A stretch of 64,000 bases of DNA. It comes from Pacificispira sp002696645 (GTDB lineage: Bacteria > Pseudomonadota > Alphaproteobacteria > UBA8366 > Aestuariispiraceae). The notes beneath the pieces are model-generated. The model was not told where the DNA came from and made no database searches. It saw only the letters and a list, made by a program, of their open reading frames with translations. Position 1 is the first letter of the stretch. Each line of letters begins with the position of its first letter. Below, piece after piece: positions 1 to 8,163 of this stretch. The DNA lies in NCBI RefSeq assembly GCF_048892425.1, contig NZ_JBLZHU010000003.1, forward strand, positions 365,850-429,849, read 5' to 3'. A program made the translations under genes and the position numbers.

Positions 1-452
1 CCAATGTCAGCCAAAATCTTTATCTCAAGCGATTCCATCTCTTCGGCCTCTTCCTCATTCTCATGATCAAAGCCCAATAAATGCAGAACGCCATGAATTG
101 TCAGATGGCTCAGGTGATGGGCGAATTGCTTCCCCTCTTCCCCCGCCTCCCGTGCACAAGTTTCCCGTGCCAGGACAACATCACCCAACATCAGGGGTTC
201 ACCTGGAATATCGGCATCGTCCCCAGACTCAAAAGACAGCACATTGGTCGGCTTGTCCTGACCACGATAGTCCCGGTTCAACTTCTGGACCGTTTCATCA
301 TCAGCCAGGGCAAGGGACAATTCCAGATCCCGGGTCGGGTTCATGGCGGCAAGCGCCGCCCGTGCGGCCGCCTGGGCTATGGATTCATCGGCTGGCGTCC
401 AATCCCCTGCTAATATGGTGCATTGAATGTCCCAATTGGTAGACGTGGTCAC
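1..452 (-). CDS. ybeY: Endoribonuclease YbeY, 3' end cut by window edge
   Basis: YbeY is a zinc-dependent endoribonuclease needed for 16S rRNA 3' maturation and ribosome quality control. Translating the minus strand from a GTG at 452 gives about 150 residues. They include the segment DKPTNVLSF and the metal-binding motif HGVLHLLGFDH, whose three histidines are the family's zinc ligands. The frame stays open to base 3, so only the extreme C-terminus is missing. The GTG start overlaps the phoH stop as GTGA, which suggests translational coupling. The order miaB-phoH-ybeY is standard in alphaproteobacteria. The start is inferred from the overlap; identity is firm. Confidence 0.93.
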   Translation of the reverse strand, partial: MTTSTNWDIQCTILAGDWTPADESIAQAAARAALAAMNPTRDLELSLALADDETVQKLNRDYRGQDKPTNVLSFESGDDADIPGEPLMLGDVVLARETCAREAGEEGKQFAHHLSHLTIHGVLHLLGFDHENEEEAEEMESLEIKILADI

Positions 453-1441
453 GCCGGGTTGCCTCCTGCCTTGGCCGCATCACGGGCGTCATAGGCCTGA
501 ACGATCTTCGAGACCAGGGGATGGCGCACGACATCCGCAGAGGTGAACCGCGTCATGCCGATCCCCTTGATGCCGCTAAGGGTCTGCACCGCTTCGGCCA
601 GTCCGGAAATCTGACCAGGGGGCAAATCAATCTGTGACAAGTCCCCGGTCACCACCATGCGGCTGTTTTCCCCCAGCCGCGTCAGGAACATCTTCATCTG
701 CATCGCGGTGGTATTCTGCGCCTCATCCAACAAGACGAAGGCGTTTTTCAGCGTTCGCCCGCGCATGAAGGCCAAAGGCGCGACCTCAATCTCTCCATTC
801 TCCAATTTCCGCGATACCTGATCGGCTGGCAGCGTATCATACAGCGCGTCATAGATCGGGCGCAGATAGGGATCGACCTTTTCCTTCATATCGCCCGGTA
901 GAAAGCCCAGACGTTCCCCAGCCTCCACAGCAGGGCGCGACAGGATCATCTTTTCGACCTGCCCGGACAGCATCATGGAAACCGCCATACAGACCGCCAG
1001 ATAAGTCTTCCCGGTTCCCGCAGGGCCAATCCCAAAAACCAGATCATTGCCCCGGATCAGATCGACATATTCTGCCTGCAAGGGCGTGCGCGGTGAAATC
1101 TGGCGACGGCGGGTGCGGATGATGGGTTCCTGTTGCCCAAACAGATCCGTCGGCTGGCCCACCATGCGTAAGGCGGCATCAATATCTGCGTCCTCCAGCG
1201 ATTCGCCGCTGCGCAATCGGCTATAAAGGCGATTTAGGCCTTCTTCCGCCAATGTAACCCCGTCTTTAGAGCCGGTCACCGCCACCTGATTACCGCGATT
1301 GATCAGCGTTATTCCCAACTGTGCTTCTATCCGAACCAAATTCTTATCATGCTCTCCAAACAATTCGGGTAGAAGGCGGTTGTCTTCGAATTCAATGACA
1401 TGGGTGATGGTGCCCATATCTTCTGTCAGGATGGAGTTCAA
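449..1441 (-). CDS. phoH: PhoH-family P-loop ATPase (YbeZ-like)
   Basis: This is a cytoplasmic P-loop NTPase of the PhoH/YbeZ group, thought to assist YbeY in RNA metabolism. Walker A, GPAGTGKT, lies near residues 139-146 and Walker B, VLLDEAQ, near 236-242. The N-terminal ~100 residues are the usual KH-like part. Length of 330 aa is normal. The start used is a TTG at 1441 that overlaps the miaB stop as TTGA and sits 7 nt after an AAAGAAAGGG ribosome site. An ATG eight codons later is the alternative. The gene is the middle member of a coupled miaB-phoH-ybeY operon. Confidence 0.93.
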   Translation of the reverse strand: MNSILTEDMGTITHVIEFEDNRLLPELFGEHDKNLVRIEAQLGITLINRGNQVAVTGSKDGVTLAEEGLNRLYSRLRSGESLEDADIDAALRMVGQPTDLFGQQEPIIRTRRRQISPRTPLQAEYVDLIRGNDLVFGIGPAGTGKTYLAVCMAVSMMLSGQVEKMILSRPAVEAGERLGFLPGDMKEKVDPYLRPIYDALYDTLPADQVSRKLENGEIEVAPLAFMRGRTLKNAFVLLDEAQNTTAMQMKMFLTRLGENSRMVVTGDLSQIDLPPGQISGLAEAVQTLSGIKGIGMTRFTSADVVRHPLVSKIVQAYDARDAAKAGGNPA

Positions 1442-2931
1442 GCGCAGACCCTTTCTTTGGGATCAATGGGCGGGGATTGCCCAACTTCAGCGGCTCCCGA
1501 TTGAGATACAAACGAGTGGGATGGCAACATGGCGGGGTCGCCAGAAACCAACGACCCAAACAAACTATAAGCCTTAAGGTCCTGAATGTCGCAGTTTACA
1601 ATATGACCGATTAGTGACGCGCCCCCAAAGATATGCACGGGTTGCAGATACGGTGATCGCCCGACCAGTTGCCCAGGGTCGCGGGCTGATTTTTCCATCA
1701 GCACAGGCATCGTCTTGCCGATACAGCCCCGGTTGAACGCTTCCTGCTGGGCGTCCAGCAATTGCTGTAACGCCGTCAGCCGATCGGTCATGACCGGGTC
1801 AGGGACCACATTTCCCATATCCGCCGCCGGCGTTCCGGGACGGGGTGAATATTTAAACGAAAAGTTCGCCGCGAAACCAACATCCGTCACCAGCTTCAGC
1901 GTGTCTGCAAAATCCGCATCGCTTTCACCGGGAAAGCCGACAATGAAATCGGAACTGAAGGCCATATCCGGGCGCACATCCCGCAGGCGATCCACAACCG
2001 TGCGGAATACATCCACTTTATGCTTGCGGTTCATGGCCGCCAGAATGCGATCCGACCCGCTTTGTACCGGCAGATGCAGGAAGGGCATCAGGGCGGGCAC
2101 ATCCCCATGCGCCGCGATCAGGTCATCATCCATATCCCGGGGGTGGCTGGTAGTATAGCGAATCCGGGCCAGGCCATCGATTTCCGCCAGGGCGCGGATC
2201 AATCGGGCCAAACCCCATTCACGCCCATCCGGTCCATCCCCGTGATAGGCATTCACATTCTGGCCCAGCAGCGTGATTTCCCGCACCCCTTTGGCCACCA
2301 TCTGTTTGGCTTCGTTCAGAATGGCGATCGCAGACCGGGACTGTTCCGACCCACGGGTATAGGGAACAACGCAGAAGGTGCAGAACTTGTCACACCCTTC
2401 CTGAATGGTCAGAAAGGCAGAAATACCAGCCGGAATGCGTTCTTCGGGCAGGACATCATATTTATCTTCAATCGGGAAATCCGTATCGACCTGACCCTTG
2501 CCCAGATTCTTGTCGGCTTCTGCCAGCATGGCTGGCAGGCGGTGATAGGTCTGGGGCCCGAAAACCATATCGACCTGGGGCGCGCGCCGCAGAATTTCTG
2601 CACCTTCGGCCTGTGCGACACAGCCTGCAACCGCCAGCATCATGCGCCCGCCGGTTTCTGCCATTCGGGCCTGTGCTTCGCGCAGGCGGCCCAGTTCCGA
2701 ATAGACCTTTTCCGATGCCTTTTCGCGAATGTGACAGGTGTTCAGAATGACCAGATCAGCCCCTTCAACATCAGGGCTGACTTCAAATCCCATTGGCGCA
2801 AGTGTCTCCAGCATGCGTTCGCTGTCATACACGTTCATCTGACAGCCATAGGTCTTGATGTGGACCTTCCGCAATCGATCTTGCGACTGGCGTTCCGGGG
2901 TCTTCATTGAATTAGTGGCACCATGGGTCAT
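1438..2931 (-). CDS. miaB: tRNA-2-methylthio-N6-dimethylallyladenosine synthase MiaB
   Basis: MiaB is the radical-SAM methylthiotransferase that makes ms2i6A at tRNA position 37. With the start at 2931 (497 aa), the N-terminal UPF0004 domain carries its three cluster cysteines near residues 30 (YGCQMN), 66 (NTCHIRE) and 104 (AGCVAQ). The radical-SAM CxxxCxxC is near 180-187 (CDKFCTFC). A TRAM domain follows at about 385-445. The frame is open up to 2994, but that upstream part has no family match. The ATG at 2931 or the one at 2907 is the likely start. The gene overlaps phoH. Confidence 0.95.
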   Translation of the reverse strand: MTHGATNSMKTPERQSQDRLRKVHIKTYGCQMNVYDSERMLETLAPMGFEVSPDVEGADLVILNTCHIREKASEKVYSELGRLREAQARMAETGGRMMLAVAGCVAQAEGAEILRRAPQVDMVFGPQTYHRLPAMLAEADKNLGKGQVDTDFPIEDKYDVLPEERIPAGISAFLTIQEGCDKFCTFCVVPYTRGSEQSRSAIAILNEAKQMVAKGVREITLLGQNVNAYHGDGPDGREWGLARLIRALAEIDGLARIRYTTSHPRDMDDDLIAAHGDVPALMPFLHLPVQSGSDRILAAMNRKHKVDVFRTVVDRLRDVRPDMAFSSDFIVGFPGESDADFADTLKLVTDVGFAANFSFKYSPRPGTPAADMGNVVPDPVMTDRLTALQQLLDAQQEAFNRGCIGKTMPVLMEKSARDPGQLVGRSPYLQPVHIFGGASLIGHIVNCDIQDLKAYSLFGSLVSGDPAMLPSHSFVSQSGAAEVGQSPPIDPKERVCA

Positions 2932-3256
2932 CAACACGCTCGCTTCACAGTATGCGGGAAAATACAACAATCCCGCGCCTGATAGGACAGACAATGGGGT
3001 GCCGTCAATGCGGCATCACATACGCCAGACGCTGAAAACTGTGCGGTGATTCGGTACCAGGGGGCAGGATTGTTATTGCGGTGGACCGTCATATGCGCCC
3101 ATCCAACGCCGCGTGCAATCGCGTGTGGAATGCCTGAACCGGAGAGGGCGGACAATTGCTAAGGACCATACTGCGAAATGCTTGCCAATTTCCTAACGTG
3201 TCACGGGATGCCTGATGCTCTTGCAGCCTACTGCAAGATTGTTTCAACTTCAAGGA
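2932..3256. other. Intergenic gap between miaB and plsC
   Basis: This 325-bp stretch has no convincing gene; the short frames in it do not resemble proteins. It should hold the miaB promoter, since miaB, phoH and ybeY read away from it on the minus strand, and the end of the ols transcript. An inverted repeat of 8-bp arms with a 4-nt loop (3219-3238) lies just past the plsC stop. It could act as a weak transcription stop, but no T-run follows it. Confidence 0.5.
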
Positions 3257-4186
3257 TCACGACGCAGCCTGGAAGATTGGGCTGCTGGGCTGTGGCGCAT
3301 TATGCAGCGCGGTTTGCAGCCCTTGCGTACAGGCCCGTTGCGTCGCCTGCGCCAATTCTTTGCGCCCCCCGACATCGGCCATGCGCAGGGGTTCATGAAA
3401 CACGACATCCACGCCAACCGTGCCCAGACCCAGCCATCCCATCAGATGGGGCACCAGTTCCATATCGCCAAACCAGGTATATAGCGGGCGCAAGGCGCGC
3501 CCCATGGGCATGCCATCCAACCGGTTATACGCGATGGAGACCGTCTGCACCTCGATCTGCCCGGTTTTCGGGAATTCGATGCTGGCGGATTGGAACAGCG
3601 CGCTCTTGAAGGGCAAAACACGACTGCCATCCGAACTTGTCCCCTCTGGAAACAGCACCAGACATCCGCCATCTTCGATGCGCTGTTTCATTTCGCTCAG
3701 ATGCCTGTCCGCCTTACGCGGATCGCGTTCGATGAAAACCGTGCGCTGTTGAACCGCCAGCCAGCCAAATATCGGCCAGTCGCGGACCTCTGACTTCGAC
3801 ACGAAGGAACAGGGCAGCAAGGCACCCAGCACGACGATATCCAGATAGGATGCATGATTAGCAACGAACAGAACGGGGCGGTCCCGAATCGGTGTGCCGG
3901 TCACGCGCACGTCAATCGCGGCGATCCGCTGAGTCATCTTGTGCCATTGCATGGTAACAGCGGGTGTAACGCCCCGTTTCGCCAGAATACTGCGCAGGTT
4001 CAAAACTGCCAGCCACAGGGTCCACAATGCGATCCCTGTTGCGCGCAACCCCGCCAGAAAACGAGATGTCTTAAAAACACCGGGTTGGGGAATGGCGCGC
4101 GGTCGCCGATAGCGGCTGGGATCTGGCTTTTCAGGTCTCGCTTGAACTGCGCTCATCACTGCCACTTTCGCCTGTCTTGCGGACAT
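3257..4186 (-). CDS. 1-acyl-sn-glycerol-3-phosphate acyltransferase family (PlsC/OlsA-like)
   Basis: This is a membrane-associated O-acyltransferase of the PlsC family. The acceptor motif NHASYLD (NHx4D) is near residues 120-126 and the second motif FPEGT near 189-193. A hydrophobic segment near residues 45-65 anchors it in the inner membrane. It directly follows the OlsB-like gene and overlaps it. In ornithine-lipid synthesis OlsB makes lyso-ornithine lipid and an OlsA acyltransferase adds the second acyl chain, so OlsA is the favoured role; a general lysophosphatidate acyltransferase is the alternative. The ATG at 4156 is an equally possible start. Confidence 0.85.
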   Translation of the reverse strand: MSARQAKVAVMSAVQARPEKPDPSRYRRPRAIPQPGVFKTSRFLAGLRATGIALWTLWLAVLNLRSILAKRGVTPAVTMQWHKMTQRIAAIDVRVTGTPIRDRPVLFVANHASYLDIVVLGALLPCSFVSKSEVRDWPIFGWLAVQQRTVFIERDPRKADRHLSEMKQRIEDGGCLVLFPEGTSSDGSRVLPFKSALFQSASIEFPKTGQIEVQTVSIAYNRLDGMPMGRALRPLYTWFGDMELVPHLMGWLGLGTVGVDVVFHEPLRMADVGGRKELAQATQRACTQGLQTALHNAPQPSSPIFQAAS

Positions 4187-4976
4187 AGTGTTTGTAGTAT
4201 CGATCGGTCACCAGATCGGTTTCAACCACGATGCAGACATCAATCGTATCAAATTGTGGATCAATCACGGCACCGTCGCCGATAAAGCCCCCCAGACGCA
4301 GATAGCCCTTGATCAGCGGTGGAACAGCGGCCAGGCCCTTGCGCTTTTCATAACTGTCTGCGGGCAGGCGATTCATTTCAACATACCGTTCCGGCAGGGC
4401 GACCGGGCGTTTTTCTATCGGGGCCAGATGGTTCTGATACAGATAGCTCAATGGCAGGGCAATGGCGTCCGGATCCACGCCGGAAAAACTGGCACAGCCA
4501 AACATCAGCGTAATGTCATAATGGAAGACATAGGCGGCAATGCCCCGCCACAACAGGTCCATGACATGGCGGGTGCGATAATTGATATCAACACAGGATC
4601 GGCCCAGTTCCAGAATTTCACCCGGCTGGTTTACAATCGCGCTGATATCATATTCATCAACGCTGTAGAACTGCCCATGGCGCGCCGCTGCCTCTCGCCG
4701 GACCAACCGATAGGTGCCAACAACAGATTCCGGACCGTCCCCAAGACTACGATCAACCACCAGCAGATGATCGGCGACGTCATCAAATGTATCCACATCC
4801 CGCTTGCTGCGCGCCGTCTCCGGACTGGGATGGGCCGTCATTTCTTCATAGAAGACCCGGTATCGAAGCGCTTGGGAGGCATCAACAAAACCAGGATCCC
4901 CATTGGCGAGCCGAATTCCAAGATTGTTGCTCGTCAACTGCGCTAACGACTCATTCAGTGAACTGGTACTTGTCAC
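4131..4976 (-). CDS. olsB: OlsB-like ornithine-acyl-ACP N-acyltransferase (GNAT/hemolysin family)
   Basis: The 281-aa protein matches the acyltransferase family once called 'putative hemolysin', whose characterised members transfer a 3-hydroxyacyl chain from ACP to ornithine. Recognisable segments are the LRYRVFYEEM block near residue 37, ILELGRSCVD near 120-129 and the LIKGYLRLGG stretch near 222-231. The start is a GTG overlapping the fur stop (GTGA). The coupling fur-olsB-plsC suggests production of a phosphate-free membrane lipid. The substrate is inferred from family and neighbour, not shown directly. Confidence 0.82.
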   Translation of the reverse strand: MTSTSSLNESLAQLTSNNLGIRLANGDPGFVDASQALRYRVFYEEMTAHPSPETARSKRDVDTFDDVADHLLVVDRSLGDGPESVVGTYRLVRREAAARHGQFYSVDEYDISAIVNQPGEILELGRSCVDINYRTRHVMDLLWRGIAAYVFHYDITLMFGCASFSGVDPDAIALPLSYLYQNHLAPIEKRPVALPERYVEMNRLPADSYEKRKGLAAVPPLIKGYLRLGGFIGDGAVIDPQFDTIDVCIVVETDLVTDRYYKHYVRKTGESGSDERSSSET

Positions 4977-5416
4977 GATGGGCTCTTCTTCCCTGATCGG
5001 CCCAGGCGCACACCAAATAATTCAAGCCGATGATCAACCAGTTGATACCCCAATTCCTTGGCGACGGCTTCTTGCAAACGCTCAATCGCTTCATTGTGGA
5101 ATTCGATCACTTTTCCCGTCTCAATATCAATCAAATGGTCGTGATGTTCATCGGGAACTTCTTCATAGCGTGCACGACCGTCCCCAAAGTCATGACGGGT
5201 CAGGATATCCGCCTCTTCCAAAAGGCGAACGGTGCGATACACGGTTGCGATGCTGATTTTTGAGTCAACTTCGGTTGCGCGTTGATGCAATTGTTCCACA
5301 TCGGGGTGATCATTGCTTTCAGAAAGCACGCGGGCGATGACCCGGCGTTGCTCCGTCATCTTCAAGCCTTTTTCTGCGCAAAGATTTTCAATGCGAAGAG
5401 GGTCCGTCCCATCCAT
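4973..5416 (-). CDS. fur: Ferric-uptake-type regulator (Fur/Mur family)
   Basis: This 147-aa metal-dependent repressor has an N-terminal winged helix (MTEQRRVIARVL, then SIATVYRTVRLLEE) and the metal-site motif HHDHLID near residues 87-93. The zinc CxxC pairs of enterobacterial Fur are absent, as in many alphaproteobacterial Fur/Mur proteins, so the sensed metal could be iron or manganese. The ATG at 5416 is preferred: an AGAAGGGAA ribosome site lies about 8 nt upstream. An earlier TTG at 5455 is in frame but lacks family similarity. It is the first gene of the fur-olsB-plsC coupled unit. Confidence 0.93.
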   Translation of the reverse strand: MDGTDPLRIENLCAEKGLKMTEQRRVIARVLSESNDHPDVEQLHQRATEVDSKISIATVYRTVRLLEEADILTRHDFGDGRARYEEVPDEHHDHLIDIETGKVIEFHNEAIERLQEAVAKELGYQLVDHRLELFGVRLGRSGKKSPS

Positions 5417-5575
5417 TACAGCGTTCCCTTCTATTCTGACAGTTGGCCGTACCAATTGCTGTTAAACAAACCCTACCTGTGCAGCCCCCAAGGATCAATT
5501 CTATATGATGCCAATTCCAGAATGAAACCCACAGCACAGCCCAATCAGCGTGATGATAGTGCATAACCAATCATG

Positions 5576-5617
5576 CAAAAAGAAACCCGCCCATCATCAT
5601 TGTGATGATGCAGCGGG
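5576..5617 (-). terminator. Rho-independent terminator after mucR
   Basis: On the minus strand a GC-capped stem (CCCGC paired with GCGGG, then CATCATCA paired with TGATGATG) is followed by a T-rich run, TTTCTTTTT. It lies 27 nt past the mucR stop and upstream of fur, so it should separate the two transcripts. Confidence 0.78.
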
Positions 5618-5643
5618 AATCGAAAACAGGCCGTTCTGCAAAC

Positions 5644-6075
5644 TTATTTTTTACTGTTGCTGCGGGTTTGCCGTCCAAGGCCGATTTCCTTGGCCAGTTT
5701 GGAACGCTGTTTGGCATAGTTCGGGGCGACCATCGGATAATCTGCCGGCAGGCCCCAGCGTTCCCGGTATTCTTCCGGTGACATATCATAGGAGGTTTTC
5801 AGATGGCGTTTCAGCATCTTTAATTTTTTGCCATCTTCCAGGCAGACCAGATAATCTGGATGAATTGATTTCTTAACCGAAATTGCCGGAATTGGTTTAT
5901 CCGCTTCGGGCTCTGGCCCTTTACCGACCTGCTCCAGCGTTCGATAGACCTGCTCAATCAATCCGGAAAGCTCAGAGGAGGGAACAGAGTTATTGGATAC
6001 ATGCGCCGCGACAATATCGGACGTCAATTGTAACAATTCAGAGGACCCAATATCTGTTTCAGAAGTTTCCGCCAT
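5644..6075 (-). CDS. mucR: MucR/Ros-family transcriptional regulator
   Basis: This 143-aa protein belongs to the MucR/Ros group, alphaproteobacterial DNA-binding proteins with a single prokaryotic zinc finger. They silence or tune exopolysaccharide, motility, virulence and cell-cycle genes. The C-terminal half shows the family core: YLVCLEDGKKLKMLKRHL near residues 75-92 (finger Cys and His), then the MSPEEYRERWGLPADYP block near 98-114. It has its own terminator and an AT-rich upstream region of 243 bp, which fits autoregulation at T/A-rich sites. Confidence 0.93.
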   Translation of the reverse strand: MAETSETDIGSSELLQLTSDIVAAHVSNNSVPSSELSGLIEQVYRTLEQVGKGPEPEADKPIPAISVKKSIHPDYLVCLEDGKKLKMLKRHLKTSYDMSPEEYRERWGLPADYPMVAPNYAKQRSKLAKEIGLGRQTRSNSKK

Positions 6076-6318
6076 GACTTTACCTTTCTTTTAGCAGCCT
6101 GATCACCCTGTATCGATCAAACTAATACCGAATCTCAAGTGACATTTACTAATCACACAACCAGCTTCATGCATTGATTATAGAATTATCATTCATCAAG
6201 CATGATTTTGGACTTAGCAAAAAAATATTGATTTTTGCAAGAGAAGAATCAAGTGCTTTAACTTTTAATTTATTTGCATGCCAGTATCTGAACCAGAAAA
6301 ACTAAAACCCCTTTATCT
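6076..6318. other. AT-rich intergenic region upstream of mucR
   Basis: This 243-bp stretch is much richer in A and T than its surroundings and has no gene. It contains the mucR promoter region and the 3' end of the rimI transcript. MucR proteins bind AT-rich DNA of this kind, so self-binding here is plausible. No exact operator can be defined by eye. Confidence 0.4.
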
Positions 6319-6822
6319 TTATAGCCTTTTTTGCATAACAAGCGCATCGATAAATGTGCCATCACTTCTTCGATAGTATTTTTTCCGCAAGCCAACTTGC
6401 TTGAACGCCATATGAGAATACAACGCCAGGGCGGCAGGGTTATCTTTCCCGACCTCCAGAAACACCTGTTTTGCCCCATTCTCTTGCGCCCGGATCAAAG
6501 CGATGCTCAGTAACGCCTTACCAATTCCTGCCTTGCGCCATTGCGGTGGCACCCCAATGGATAGTATTTCAGCTTCGTCCATGACAATTCTGGCCAGGAT
6601 AAAGCCAACAGGATCGTCAGGATGATCCACTTTCGGCGGGACAGATTGCAGCGCGATCAGCCCCCAAGTCCCCGGAACGGACAACAATTCGCGTACAGAG
6701 GGTTCAGGCCAGGGATCATCAAAGGCTAGAGCATAAAGCGCCGCGATCACCCTGAAACCCTCTACCCCAATTGGCGTAATCCGAATGCCTTTTCTGGGCA
6801 TGTCAGGGGGCTGACGGGTCAT
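6319..6822 (-). CDS. rimI: Ribosomal-protein-alanine N-acetyltransferase RimI-like (GNAT)
   Basis: The 167-aa GNAT-fold protein has the acetyl-CoA loop motif Q/RxxGxG/A as QWRKAGIGKALL near residues 92-103. The typical RimI ending follows (FLEVGKDNPAALALY, then FKQVGLRKKYY). RimI acetylates the N-terminus of ribosomal protein bS18. The ATG at 6822 is chosen because an AAAGGTG ribosome site lies 6 nt upstream; the longer open frame to 7032 has no family similarity. In related genomes tsaB usually precedes rimI, but here no tsaB is present. Confidence 0.88.
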   Translation of the reverse strand: MTRQPPDMPRKGIRITPIGVEGFRVIAALYALAFDDPWPEPSVRELLSVPGTWGLIALQSVPPKVDHPDDPVGFILARIVMDEAEILSIGVPPQWRKAGIGKALLSIALIRAQENGAKQVFLEVGKDNPAALALYSHMAFKQVGLRKKYYRRSDGTFIDALVMQKRL

Positions 6823-7059
6823 GGATAACACCTTTGGATGGAACAGAAACAGAAAATGACCCAGGTTCAGGTGAATGGCAAGTCGGCACTTGGCAGGCTT
6901 TCCCTGACAGGACCGGTGGGATTTTAGCGGCATTGTCGGTGTGGCACTTTTTAAGATTGTGGCAATCGTGGTGCCATGCTTAGAACATATCGGGGGGCCA
7001 TGCTGAAAATCAAAGCGGATTGATAACCGCATTTGGCAAGTAAATAGCTGGAGACACGT

Positions 7060-8151
7060 ATGGTCGTTTGGAATTTCATTTGGGGTCGCATCCCCCAGGC
7101 TTTGTGCCGATTGATCGGTCTGGTTTTACTTGTAATCCTGGCGGCTTCCGGCCCTGGCATGGTCGGGACCGCATCGGCGCAAGAGACTGTGACTTCTGCT
7201 GTTGTCCTGATGTATCACCGGTTTGGTGAGGATGATTATGCCAGCACCAGCGTCACGATGGAACAATTCGAAGCCCATGTCAGGGAACTGACGTCCGGAA
7301 AATATACTGTGATGCCGCTCTCTAAGATTGTTGCGGCCCTGAAGGCCGGAACCACGCTGCCCGACCGTGCAATCGCCCTGACAATCGATGATGCCTATGC
7401 CTCAGTCTATGACAGGGCCTGGCCAATTCTGAAGCGCGAAGGAATACCCTTTACCCTGTTTGTCGCAACCGAACCCTTAGACCAGGGGTCATCGGATTTC
7501 ATGACCTGGGACCAACTTGTGGAATTTCAGGAATCCGGCCTTGTCGAAATTGGCAGCCAGGCGGTGACCCACCCCCATATGCCCTTGAAATCCAATGCCA
7601 GGAACCGAGAAGAACTGACGCAATCTGCGAACCGCCTGCAGGAAAAAACCGGTGTGCGCCCGACCTTATTCGCCTATCCCTATGGAGAGGCCAGCCGTGA
7701 TGTTATGACCCTGACACAGGAACAGGGATATAGCGCAGCCTTTGGGCAACATTCCGGGGTCGCCAATAGCACCAGCGATATGTTTTATCTGCCCCGTTTT
7801 CCGATCAATGTGAACTATGGCGGGGTTGAGCGTTTTACGCGGTTGGTGAACGCCTTGCCCCTGCCGGTATCCGGTCTGACGCCCAGCAACCCTACCCTGC
7901 CCACAGAAGGTTCGGGCAATCCGCCAGCCTTTGGCTTTACGGTGGAAGGCGTCTCAGAGAATTTGACGGACCTGAAATGCTATCACTCTGATGCCAGCCA
8001 GATTTCAGACTTCCAGCAATTGGGAAACCGGTTTGAAGTACGATTCGATGGCGCCTTTGCCCCGGGTCGCACCCGCATCAATTGCACCATGCTGGGACAT
8101 TCCGGACGATGGCGGTGGTTCGGGATGCAGTACTACGTTCCGCCCGAATAA
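7060..8151 (+). CDS. Secreted polysaccharide deacetylase (CE4/NodB-like) with altered metal site
   Basis: The 363-aa protein has an N-terminal signal or anchor segment (residues ~15-40, ending ASA-Q) and a NodB-like deacetylase domain at about 45-280. Visible motifs are VVLMYHRFG (48-56), TIDDAY (108-113, the usual TFDDG) and FAYPYG. Family members normally bind zinc with H-x3-H, yet here the segment reads SQAVTH, so Gln167 replaces the first histidine while His171 remains. The C-terminal ~80 residues (cysteines in LKCYH and INCTM) are an extra domain I do not recognise. It probably modifies cell-surface glycans in the periplasm. Confidence 0.85.
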   Translation: MVVWNFIWGRIPQALCRLIGLVLLVILAASGPGMVGTASAQETVTSAVVLMYHRFGEDDYASTSVTMEQFEAHVRELTSGKYTVMPLSKIVAALKAGTTLPDRAIALTIDDAYASVYDRAWPILKREGIPFTLFVATEPLDQGSSDFMTWDQLVEFQESGLVEIGSQAVTHPHMPLKSNARNREELTQSANRLQEKTGVRPTLFAYPYGEASRDVMTLTQEQGYSAAFGQHSGVANSTSDMFYLPRFPINVNYGGVERFTRLVNALPLPVSGLTPSNPTLPTEGSGNPPAFGFTVEGVSENLTDLKCYHSDASQISDFQQLGNRFEVRFDGAFAPGRTRINCTMLGHSGRWRWFGMQYYVPPE

Positions 8152-8163
8152 AGCCCGAATATA

